The position numbers were made by a program, and so were the translations under genes. A DNA stretch of 30,685 nucleotides from assembly GCF_001652265.1 (NCBI RefSeq), contig NZ_LWBS01000438.1, positions 1 to 30,685 of the forward strand. Reading direction: 5' to 3'. The notes under the pieces were generated by a model that was not told the origin of the DNA, made no database searches, and saw only the letters and a program-made list of their open reading frames with translations. The stretch's first letter is position 1. Each line of letters starts with the position of its first letter. The DNA comes from Rhizobium leguminosarum. Lineage in GTDB: Bacteria > Pseudomonadota > Alphaproteobacteria > Rhizobiales > Rhizobiaceae. Below, one piece after another: positions 24,507 through 30,685 of the stretch.

Positions 24507-25427
24507 TCAGGCCGCCACCCCATGGAAAAAGCGGATGCTCTGTTCGATCTCGGTCGGCAGCGCCGATGTGTGGTTGCCGGCGACGGTTTCAGTCTCGATC
24601 TGAACGCCGGCGCCGCGGGCGCGGCGGGCAAGCAGATCGGCGCGATCGTTGAAATGCGGCTCCTCCGTACCGTGGACGACGCGGACCGGACATTTGAAGC
24701 TGTGGGCGTAGCACAGCGCCGAACGCACCTCGAATTCATGCGTATTGCTGTCGTCGAAGCGGATATCCTGCGGATAGCGGTTGAAGAAGCGGAAGGCGTC
24801 GGGGTTGCCCGAAATCGGCGCGGCGGCGCGGAATTTGTGGGTGGTCATCGCCGTCAGCATGGTCAGCGTGCCGCCGATGCTATGGCCGGCGATGAAGAGG
24901 CGTTCGGGATCGACACCCGGCAGATGCGCCAGGCGCTCGGTGGCAGCGAGCACGTCGTCGACCTCGTCGTAAAAGCCGGAGAAATTGCCCATCTGGCCGT
25001 TTTCGCCGCGCAGCGACGGCATCATCACGACATAACCGGCATCCATATAGGGTTTCATCAGCTGCCAGTGGCCAATGCCCATGGCATTGCCGCCATGCAG
25101 GAAGAGCACGGCAGGCTTGGCGGCGCGCTCGCGCTTGTATTTCGAGACCCAGGCCGCCAGTTCCAGCTCGCCGTAACCGGAACGGTAGAAGATCTTGTCG
25201 GCATCGGCAGGCGCATTCAGCGATTCGTATTTGTCGGGCGCCGGGCCCTTCTGCAACAGCTTGGTGCGGAAATGGTGGCGGACCATGGCGTAGTCGTGCT
25301 TGGCAAGGCGCGGCTCATCCGGGACATCGAAAGCTGCCGCCATGCGCGGCAGGACAAGTGCACCGGCAAGACCCGCCAGAACGGCACGGCGTTGATGGAA
25401 AAAGGAATTTTGTTCACGCGAGCTCAT
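24507..25427 (-). CDS. Alpha/beta hydrolase (S9 / dienelactone hydrolase-like)
   Basis: A 306-residue exported hydrolase. The N-terminus has a signal with a twin arginine (HQRRAVLAGLAGALVLPRMAAA) and likely cleavage near residue 32. The alpha/beta core starts about 100 (AVLFLHGGNAMG, oxyanion region), the nucleophile is Ser in GHSIGG, an acidic residue comes in VVHGTEEPHF and the His in AGNHTSA. Prolyl-oligopeptidase-like or dienelactone-type enzymes share this layout; substrate unknown. ATG at 25427 fits the signal peptide although the ribosome-binding site is weak. It is monocistronic; a palindromic repeat lies 37 bases before its start. Confidence 0.88.
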   Translation of the reverse strand: MSSREQNSFFHQRRAVLAGLAGALVLPRMAAAFDVPDEPRLAKHDYAMVRHHFRTKLLQKGPAPDKYESLNAPADADKIFYRSGYGELELAAWVSKYKRERAAKPAVLFLHGGNAMGIGHWQLMKPYMDAGYVVMMPSLRGENGQMGNFSGFYDEVDDVLAATERLAHLPGVDPERLFIAGHSIGGTLTMLTAMTTHKFRAAAPISGNPDAFRFFNRYPQDIRFDDSNTHEFEVRSALCYAHSFKCPVRVVHGTEEPHFNDRADLLARRARGAGVQIETETVAGNHTSALPTEIEQSIRFFHGVAA

Positions 25428-25463
25428 AACGCAGCATCCATCATTTCCCCGGCCATTCTAAAT

Positions 25464-25512
25464 GAGCATGATGTCGTCCGAAAACCGCTTACGCTTTTCG
25501 GCATCATGCTCT
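25464..25512. repeat. Palindromic repeat, GCATGATG type
   Basis: GAGCATGATGTCG pairs with CGGCATCATGCTC around the centre TCCGAAAACCGC...CTTTT. It is a full copy of the element at 19584-19631, located between the ligase and the hydrolase genes. Confidence 0.8.
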
Positions 25513-25590
25513 GGAAAATCTGCACCGGAAGATCGCTGCCGCCAATACACATCGTGTTGAAAATATTGCCCTGCGTCATTTTGCGCAGCA

Positions 25591-27216
25591 TCACGCCGGC
25601 TTGGCCTCGATCATGGCGATCAGCGTGCGCAGCCGGTCTGCCTCGTAGGAGGGTTTGTCGGGGCGAAGGCGGGCGATGCGGGGGAAGCGCATGGCGACCC
25701 CCGACTTGTGCCGGGTCGAGCGGTTGATGCCCTCGAAGGCCACTTCGACGACGAAGCCGAAATCCTTGTCGGCGCGCACGGCCCGCACCGGGCCGAAGCG
25801 CTCGGTGGTATTGTCACGCACGAACTTGTCGAGCACCTCGAGTTCGGCATCGGTGAAGCCGAAATAGGCCTTTCCCACAGGCACCAGCTGTTCGCCGTCC
25901 TCGTCATCGGCCCAGACGCCGAAGGTGAAATCGGAATAGTAACTGGAGCGCTTGCCGTGGCCGCGCTGGGCATACATCAGCACCGCATCGACATTATAGG
26001 GGTTGCGCTTCCACTTGAACCAGGGGCCCTTCATGCGCCCGGCCTGATAGACGCTGTCGCGGCGCTTGATCATCACGCCTTCGATGACGGGATCGGGCGG
26101 GGCGGCGCGCAGAACGTCGAGCTCTTCCCACGACGAGAACGGCACGAGCGGCGAGAGATCGAAACGGTCATGGGGGGCGCGGTCGATGATCCCGGTCAGC
26201 CGGTCGCGGCGATCGAGATAGGTACGGCCGCGAACATCCTCCTCATCGTCGAAGAGCAAGTCATAGGCGCGGATGAAGGCGGGATAATCGCCAAGCATCC
26301 TTGTTGTCACCGTCTTGCGGTTCAGGCGCTGCTGCAGGTCGGAGAAGGTGCGGGTCGGGCTGTTGGAGCGGGCAGTGCCGCCGACCAGCAGTTCGCCGTC
26401 CACGACACCGGAAAAATTGATCGCGTCGAGAACATCGGGAAAGGCGCCTGAAATGTCGTCGCCGGAGCGGGAATAGATCTTGCGCCTGTCGCCGGAGCGG
26501 GAGAGCTGGACGCGGATACCGTCCCATTTCCATTCGGCGGCGTAGTGGGCCGGATCAAGGCCGGTAAGGTCGCCCTCCTCCACCGCATTGGCGAGCATGA
26601 CGGAGTGGAAGATCGCCGGTGTCGCCAGCACCGGTTTTTCGCCGCCACCTGCCAGCCATTCGAACAATGTCTGATAAGGCGGCTGCAGGCCATGCCAGAG
26701 GGTTTCGATCTCGGTGACGTCCTTATCGCCGAGATCGGCCAGCGCCTGCTTGGCAAGGCGGGCGGAAACGCCGATGCGCATGGCGCCGGTCGCCAGCTTG
26801 ATGAAGGCGAAACGGCCGGAGGAATCCAGCCGGTCGAGCAGGTCGCGGACGAAGCTGCGCACTTCGGTACGGCCGAGCGCATTCATGCCGGTAACGACCT
26901 CGCCGAGACGCGGCTGGGCGAGTGCTGCGCGGTCTATATCCCTCTCATTGTCCCATACGAGCGAAATGGTTTCGGCGAGATCACCGACATAGTCATAGGA
27001 ATAGCGGAACAGCACCTCGTCTATGCGCTCCAGCACCAACTCGCGCAGCATGGCAGGCTTGACGTTGCGCACCTCCAGCGTGCCGGCGATGGCGGCAAGG
27101 CCATAGCCGCGGTCCGGATCGGGCGTGTCGCGGAAATAGTCGGTCAGCAGCTTCAGCTTGCCGTTGCGGCTGGGGGTGAGCACCAGGCGGTCGAGGAGAT
27201 CGGCGAAGGCTTTCAT
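25591..27216 (-). CDS. ATP-dependent DNA ligase (ligase-associated repair type)
   Basis: A 541-residue DNA ligase of the PP_1105-like family that belongs to the LHR-LIG-EXO-MPE repair set. Order: N-terminal DNA-binding domain about 1-195, adenylation domain about 200-400 with catalytic Lys230 in EWKWDGIR (KxDG), motif III-like DVLDAINFSGVVDGELLVG, motif IV-V region EGVMIKRRDSVYQAGRMKGPWFKWKR, and OB domain to the end. It seals nicks using ATP. ATG at 27216 has GGGAGG 6 bases upstream; a longer in-frame ORF runs into a repeat and is rejected. The partner exonuclease lies 202 bases upstream, same strand. Confidence 0.95.
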   Translation of the reverse strand: MKAFADLLDRLVLTPSRNGKLKLLTDYFRDTPDPDRGYGLAAIAGTLEVRNVKPAMLRELVLERIDEVLFRYSYDYVGDLAETISLVWDNERDIDRAALAQPRLGEVVTGMNALGRTEVRSFVRDLLDRLDSSGRFAFIKLATGAMRIGVSARLAKQALADLGDKDVTEIETLWHGLQPPYQTLFEWLAGGGEKPVLATPAIFHSVMLANAVEEGDLTGLDPAHYAAEWKWDGIRVQLSRSGDRRKIYSRSGDDISGAFPDVLDAINFSGVVDGELLVGGTARSNSPTRTFSDLQQRLNRKTVTTRMLGDYPAFIRAYDLLFDDEEDVRGRTYLDRRDRLTGIIDRAPHDRFDLSPLVPFSSWEELDVLRAAPPDPVIEGVMIKRRDSVYQAGRMKGPWFKWKRNPYNVDAVLMYAQRGHGKRSSYYSDFTFGVWADDEDGEQLVPVGKAYFGFTDAELEVLDKFVRDNTTERFGPVRAVRADKDFGFVVEVAFEGINRSTRHKSGVAMRFPRIARLRPDKPSYEADRLRTLIAMIEAKPA

Positions 27217-27242
27217 GGGCGCCTCCCGACTCTTGAGGAAGA

Positions 27243-27397
27243 CCCCTCCCCAACCCCTCCCCACAAGGGGGAGGGACTTAACGCGCAGCCCTCCCCGCAT
27301 TCATCGTCCAACGCAGAGCATGTGGCCGGCTTGTTGGTTTGCGAGGCGGTGCAACGGCTTAGCCCCTCCCCCTTGTGGGGAGGGGTTGGGGAGGGGT
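27243..27397. repeat. GC-rich inverted repeat between exonuclease and ligase
   Basis: CCCCTCCCCAACCCCTCCCC at the left and its complement (GGGGAGGGGTTGGGGAGGGG) at the right flank about 90 bases of unrelated sequence. It is a RIME-like element of another subtype. It interrupts a gene pair that is usually tight. Confidence 0.8.
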
Positions 27398-27418
27398 TTT
27401 CAGCAAGAAACTCCATCC

Positions 27419-28429
27419 TCAATCGCCCTCGTCCTCGTAACCCACCAGATGCAGCGGTTTCGCCTTGATTCCCTGCAATTGGCACCAGCGCACCAGGGCC
27501 TCCTCGCGGCCATGCGTCACCCAGACCTCGGCCGGGTGCAATTCCCGGATGGTTTCCGTCAGTTCCGGCCAGTCGCAATGATCGGAGATGACGAGCGGCA
27601 GTTCGACGCCGAGCTGCTTGGCGCGCTGGCGCACCATCATCCAGCCGGAGGCGAAGGCCGGCAGCGGCTCGTTGAAGCGCCGGGCCCAGCGATCGGCAAA
27701 GGCCGATGACGGGCCGACGACGACCGCCCCCTTGAAGGCGGACTTGTCACGGCTTTCGATCGTCGCCGGCAGCAGCTCGCCGAGATCGATGCCCTGCTCG
27801 ATATAATAGTCGCAGAGTTTTTCCATGGCGCCGTGGATATAGATCGGTTCGGCATAACCGGCATCACGCAGCAGCCGGATGACGCGCTGGGCCTTGCCGA
27901 GCGCATAGGCGCCGACGAGATGGGTGCGCTCGGGAAATTGCCTGAGCGATGCCAGCAGCTTGGCCGTCTCCTCCATCGGATCGGGATGATGGAAGACCGG
28001 CAGGCCGAAGGTCGCCTCGGTGATGAAGACATCGCAGGCAACCGGCACATAGGCGGCGCAGGTCGGGTCCGGGCGGCGTTTGTAGTCGCCGGAGACGACG
28101 ATCCGGGTGCCGTTCTTCTCGATGGCGATCTGGGCGGAGCCGAGCACATGGCCGGCCGGATGAAAGGTCACCTTGACGCCGTTGACCAGCAGTTCCTCGC
28201 CGAAGACGGCGGCCTGCTCGCTGGCGCAGAAACCGTCGCCGTAACGCAGGCGCATGATGTCGAGCGTCTGGCGGGTGGCAAGCACATTCACATGGCCCGG
28301 GCGGGCGTGATCCGAATGGCCATGAGTGACGAGCGCCTGCTCGACCGGCCGCACCGGATCGACATAAAAGCCGCCTTCCGGGCAATAGAGCCCCTCCGGG
28401 GCGGGATAAAGCAGCGCATCAGGTCTCAT
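27419..28429 (-). CDS. Ligase-associated MBL-fold DNA exonuclease
   Basis: A 336-residue metallo-beta-lactamase-fold nuclease. The metal-binding signature HGHSDH (36-41) is followed by FHPAGHVLGSAQI and VVSGDYKRRPDPT, the MBL and beta-CASP-type features; the final DHCDW and THGREEALVRW belong to the family called putative exonuclease, DNA ligase-associated. It processes DNA ends for the ligase encoded next to it. ATG at 28429 lies in RPDALLYPAPEGLYCPEGGF, the normal start. The helicase (LHR) and metallophosphoesterase (MPE/PdeM) members of the set are not in this window. Confidence 0.93.
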   Translation of the reverse strand: MRPDALLYPAPEGLYCPEGGFYVDPVRPVEQALVTHGHSDHARPGHVNVLATRQTLDIMRLRYGDGFCASEQAAVFGEELLVNGVKVTFHPAGHVLGSAQIAIEKNGTRIVVSGDYKRRPDPTCAAYVPVACDVFITEATFGLPVFHHPDPMEETAKLLASLRQFPERTHLVGAYALGKAQRVIRLLRDAGYAEPIYIHGAMEKLCDYYIEQGIDLGELLPATIESRDKSAFKGAVVVGPSSAFADRWARRFNEPLPAFASGWMMVRQRAKQLGVELPLVISDHCDWPELTETIRELHPAEVWVTHGREEALVRWCQLQGIKAKPLHLVGYEDEGD

Positions 28430-28517
28430 AAAACTAGAGATAGCGGGAAATGGACGCGAGGCCAGAGGGCGGGAGGAAGGGACCGTGGAATGGACGGCGG
28501 CTCAAGGTCCGCGATCG

Positions 28518-29399
28518 TCATGAAATGTCCTTTTGTTTTTGCGCAATTCCGGACGCAAAACCGCCGCGCACTTTTGCTGGAATTGCTACCCCGTCGAGAA
28601 AGCTGACCACCGCCGCGTTGAACTCAGCCGGCCGCTGCAGGGGCGCGAAATGGCTGACGCCTTTGAGATAGATCATCTCGGCGTTCGGAATGCTGCGGGC
28701 AAGATATTCGGCATGGTCGGGCTTGATGAATTCGTCGTGCTCGCCGAGGACGATCGCCACCGGCACGCGGATCAGGCCCAAGTCGGCGGCCTGATAGTTC
28801 GGCTCCGTCCGCATCATCAGGCTGACCGCCTCAACGAAGGGATTGAAATCGTCCGGAGTGGCGGACAATGTTGCATAATCCCTGGCATGGCGGCTGAAGC
28901 AACGGTCGATGACCGGGGTCGGGACGAATTCCCGCGTGCCGCTCGGATCCATGTTGCAGGCGAAGAAGAAGACGCCCTCGACACGGGACGGCGCCGTCAT
29001 GGCGAGGATCAGAGCGATGCAGGCGCCGTCGCTCCAGCCGACGATCACCGCCTTGTCGAGATGCAGCTCATCCATGACGGCGAGCACATCTGAAGCCATC
29101 AGCTCATAAGTATAGGGACGGTCATCGCGGCTGCTTCTTCCATGGCCGCGGCTGTCGATCAGCACGACACGGCGGCCGCTGCGCAAGAGAGCCGGGACCT
29201 GATAGCCCCAGTTGCCGCTGTTGCCGAGGCCACCATGCAGCAGGATGACAGGAGGGCCAGCGCCGTAACTCGCATACCAGATGCGGGCGCCGTCATGCGC
29301 GACATGACCGTCGACCGCTGCCGGCGGCAACGGGGCGGCGCCGTGCGCTTCGAAATGGATGAGGTCGTCGTCGTCAAATTCCATAGCGATCAGACTCAT
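28518..29399 (-). CDS. Alpha/beta hydrolase with a repeat-derived C-terminus
   Basis: A 293-residue cytoplasmic alpha/beta hydrolase: oxyanion HGGLGNSGNW, Ser nucleophile in GWSDGA, Asp in VLGEHDEF and His in KGVSHFAPL. This ordering is typical of esterases and epoxide- or haloalkane-type hydrolases; substrate not evident. The family fold ends at VVSFLDG; the following AIPAKVRGGFASG and IAQKQKDIS are encoded by a palindromic intergenic repeat (28541-28587) and its flank, giving an extension of about 22 residues. Start is ATG 29399, with ATG 29384 possible; both have weak ribosome-binding sites. It is divergent from the phosphodiesterase gene, 89 bases apart. Confidence 0.9.
   Translation of the reverse strand: MSLIAMEFDDDDLIHFEAHGAAPLPPAAVDGHVAHDGARIWYASYGAGPPVILLHGGLGNSGNWGYQVPALLRSGRRVVLIDSRGHGRSSRDDRPYTYELMASDVLAVMDELHLDKAVIVGWSDGACIALILAMTAPSRVEGVFFFACNMDPSGTREFVPTPVIDRCFSRHARDYATLSATPDDFNPFVEAVSLMMRTEPNYQAADLGLIRVPVAIVLGEHDEFIKPDHAEYLARSIPNAEMIYLKGVSHFAPLQRPAEFNAAVVSFLDGVAIPAKVRGGFASGIAQKQKDIS
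28541..28587 (-). repeat. Palindromic repeat inside the hydrolase 3' end
   Basis: On the minus strand AGCAATTCCAGCAAAAGTGC, the centre, and GGAATTGCG align with the intergenic copy at 19635-19680 (AGCAATTCCAGCAAAACTGC ... GGAATTGCG). Here it is read through by the hydrolase gene instead of lying between genes. Confidence 0.8.
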
Positions 29400-29488
29400 T
29401 GTTGCCAAAGCATAGAAAAGCCGGAAAACAGCCGAAGAACAACCAGACTCGCATTCTAGCCCTTGCGATGCAACCAGGAGGATCGGCG

Positions 29489-30460
29489 TTGGGCAGGAAG
29501 TTTTTCTATAGTGCGGCGGCAATCGCCGTCGCCGCGGCGGGCATTTACCTCAACAATACCAGCCTGCTGGCGCAACATCGGCCGGGAAAACCGGTGCTGC
29601 TTGCGCATCGCGGCATTGCCCAGCGGTTCGACGAAACGGATCTCAAGAACGACACCTGCACGGCGAGCCGCATGCTGACGCCAAAACACGACTATCTCGA
29701 AAACACACTTCCGTCGATGCAGGCAGGCTTTGCGGCCGGCGCCGATATCATCGAGATCGACGTGCATCCGACGACGGACGGGCAGTTCGCAGTTTTTCAC
29801 GACTGGACGCTCGATTGCCGCACCGACGGGCATGGCGTCACCCGCGAGCATTCGATGGCTGATATGAAGAGGCTCGACATCGGCTATGTCTATACCGCCG
29901 ATGGCGGCAAGACTTTTCCCTTTCGCGGCCGGGGCGTCGGCATGATGCCAACCCTTGCCGAGGTATTCTCGACCTTTCCGGATCGGCGCTTCCTGATCAA
30001 CGTCAAGAGCCGCGAACCCTCCGAGGGCGAAAAGCTCGCCGCCGTGCTCAATGGACTTTCCCGAGAAAGACGAGCCGAAATCATCGTCTATGGCGGTGAC
30101 GAGCCGATCGACGTGCTCAGCCAGCTGGCACCCGATATCAGGACCGCCTCGCGCAAGAGCCTGAAGGGCTGCCTGTTCGGCTATATCAGCTATGGTTGGA
30201 CCGGCCTGCTGCCGGCCGAATGCAAACATGCGATGATGCTGGTGCCGATCAATATCGCGCCGTGGCTCTGGGGCTGGCCGGACCGTTTTCTCAACCGGAT
30301 GCAGGATGCCGGGACCGAGGTCTTCGTGCTCGGTCCCTATCGAGGTAGCGATTTCTCCACCGGCATCTACGACCCCTCGCAACTCGCGCGGCTGCCGCCG
30401 AACTATGCGGCGGGCATATGGACGAACGAGATCGAGGCGATCGGCAAGCTTGCGAAATAG
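29489..30460 (+). CDS. Glycerophosphodiester phosphodiesterase family protein
   Basis: A 323-residue protein with an N-terminal membrane or signal segment (about 3-22, FFYSAAAIAVAAAGIYL) and a GDPD domain: AHRG (39-42), ENT (71-73), EIDVHPTTDG (89-98) and the second His in VFHD (102-105). These residues bind metal and catalyse cleavage of glycerophosphodiesters to glycerol 3-phosphate and an alcohol, here outside the inner membrane. The chosen start is TTG at 29489 because AGGAGG lies 6 bases upstream; the in-frame ATG at 29468 has no such site. Strong hairpin just after the stop. Insertions relative to short GDPDs (DETDLKNDTCTASR) suggest a divergent branch. Confidence 0.9.
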   Translation: MGRKFFYSAAAIAVAAAGIYLNNTSLLAQHRPGKPVLLAHRGIAQRFDETDLKNDTCTASRMLTPKHDYLENTLPSMQAGFAAGADIIEIDVHPTTDGQFAVFHDWTLDCRTDGHGVTREHSMADMKRLDIGYVYTADGGKTFPFRGRGVGMMPTLAEVFSTFPDRRFLINVKSREPSEGEKLAAVLNGLSRERRAEIIVYGGDEPIDVLSQLAPDIRTASRKSLKGCLFGYISYGWTGLLPAECKHAMMLVPINIAPWLWGWPDRFLNRMQDAGTEVFVLGPYRGSDFSTGIYDPSQLARLPPNYAAGIWTNEIEAIGKLAK

Positions 30461-30498
30461 AAAGACGTCGCATCGACCTGATCGATGCGGCGTCTTTC
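30460..30498. terminator. Strong terminator after the phosphodiesterase gene
   Basis: GAAAGACGTCGCATCGA and TCGATGCGGCGTCTTTC form a 17-pair stem (one G-U) with a 5-base loop. It begins at the last base of the stop codon and is followed by a T-rich stretch (TGTTTCCTTTTG). Confidence 0.85.
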
Positions 30499-30513
30499 AA
30501 TGTTTCCTTTTGT

Positions 30514-30560
30514 GCATGTCGTTCTCCCAAAACCGCTGCACACTTTCGGGCGACATGTAC
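30514..30560. repeat. Palindromic repeat, GCATGTCG type
   Basis: GCATGTCG (30514-30521) pairs with CGACATGT (30551-30558) around AAAACCGCTGCACACTTTC. It is the full-length relative of the half copy at 185-217. Confidence 0.8.
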
Positions 30561-30594
30561 TAGTACCACGCCACAGAGATTATGACGGTTTGTC

Positions 30595-30685
30595 TTATCG
30601 TAGAATTGGTAGGGCTTCTGGTGGGATGAGAAGTTGGATGCTGCGTGCGGCGCCTGGCACGCGAGATATAAAACCCGCCTTCTCG
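30595..30685 (-). CDS. End of a LexA-type DNA-binding protein (cut by the window edge)
   Basis: The last 29 codons read EKAGFISRVPGAARSIQLL, then a Pro-rich tail ending PILR and TAA. GFI-R-PG-ARSI is the wing of the LexA N-terminal winged-helix domain. The protein stops soon after, without room for a LexA peptidase domain, so it is probably a short LexA-like protein, of which rhizobia and their phages have several. The start lies outside the window. Confidence 0.55.
   Translation of the reverse strand, partial: EKAGFISRVPGAARSIQLLIPPEALPILR

Noticed and set aside
27217..27300. N-terminal extension of the DNA ligase
   Set aside because: It would be encoded by the RIME-like repeat; the ATG at 27216 has a strong ribosome-binding site.
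29399..29488. N-terminal extension of the phosphodiesterase to ATG 29399 or 29468
   Set aside because: Neither ATG has a ribosome-binding site; TTG at 29489 has AGGAGG at ideal spacing and leads directly into the membrane segment.
1..30685. CRISPR array, tRNA, rRNA or complete insertion sequence
   Set aside because: No regularly spaced repeats, no cloverleaf-like segments and no transposase frame were seen; the repeats present are dispersed palindromes.

Overview
The window looks like chromosomal DNA of a Rhizobium species (R. leguminosarum / R. etli type). The grounds are high GC with GC-rich third codon positions, a cspA-ORF2-rpsU cold-shock operon like the one known from Sinorhizobium meliloti, typical rhizobial protein families, and many RIME-like and shorter palindromic intergenic repeats of the kind scattered through Rhizobiaceae genomes. 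I see no rRNA, tRNA, CRISPR array, complete insertion sequence or prophage. The species assignment is inference from memory, with no search behind it.

Layout, left to right. 1-5.3 kb: a small P-loop kinase-like protein, a full-length methyl-accepting chemotaxis protein with a CheR/CheB tether pentapeptide, and a CNNM/CorC-type membrane protein followed by a possible in-frame remnant of its own C-terminus. 5.3-9.9 kb: trans-aconitate methyltransferase (tam), a stand-alone glucose-6-phosphate dehydrogenase (zwf), a small secreted protein, a Nudix hydrolase, a ParDE toxin-antitoxin pair and a DUF2267-like protein. 10.1-15.8 kb: a YjgR/DUF853 HerA-like ATPase and two consecutive ABC-F ATPase genes. 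The second ABC-F gene has a leader that looks like a ribosome-dependent attenuator: promoter, strong ribosome-binding site, 23-codon leader peptide, a perfect hairpin in its last codons, and alternative base pairing reaching the ABC-F start. 16-20.3 kb: a VOC / DUF1579 / DUF899 operon divergent from a MarR regulator, then the ohr / ohrR organic peroxide pair, also divergent, with operator-like sites and a cluster of four palindromic repeats between them.

20.3-25.4 kb: a small conserved protein, the cspA-ORF2-rpsU operon, two L,D-transpeptidase lipoproteins in tandem, a decayed AbiEii-like nucleotidyltransferase with a tiny partner ORF, and a serine hydrolase. 25.6-28.4 kb: an ATP-dependent DNA ligase and the MBL-fold exonuclease that belongs with it, two members of the four-gene LHR-LIG-EXO-MPE DNA repair set. 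28.5-30.7 kb: an alpha/beta hydrolase whose last ~20 residues are encoded by a dispersed palindromic repeat, a divergent glycerophosphodiester phosphodiesterase with a TTG start, and at the right edge the end of a LexA-type DNA-binding protein.

Most of the window is housekeeping and stress-response material. The parts I would look at first are the ABC-F leader at 13.9-14.25 kb, the repeat that has become coding at 28.54 kb, the repeat cluster between ohr and ohrR, and the broken AbiEii-like locus at 24 kb.
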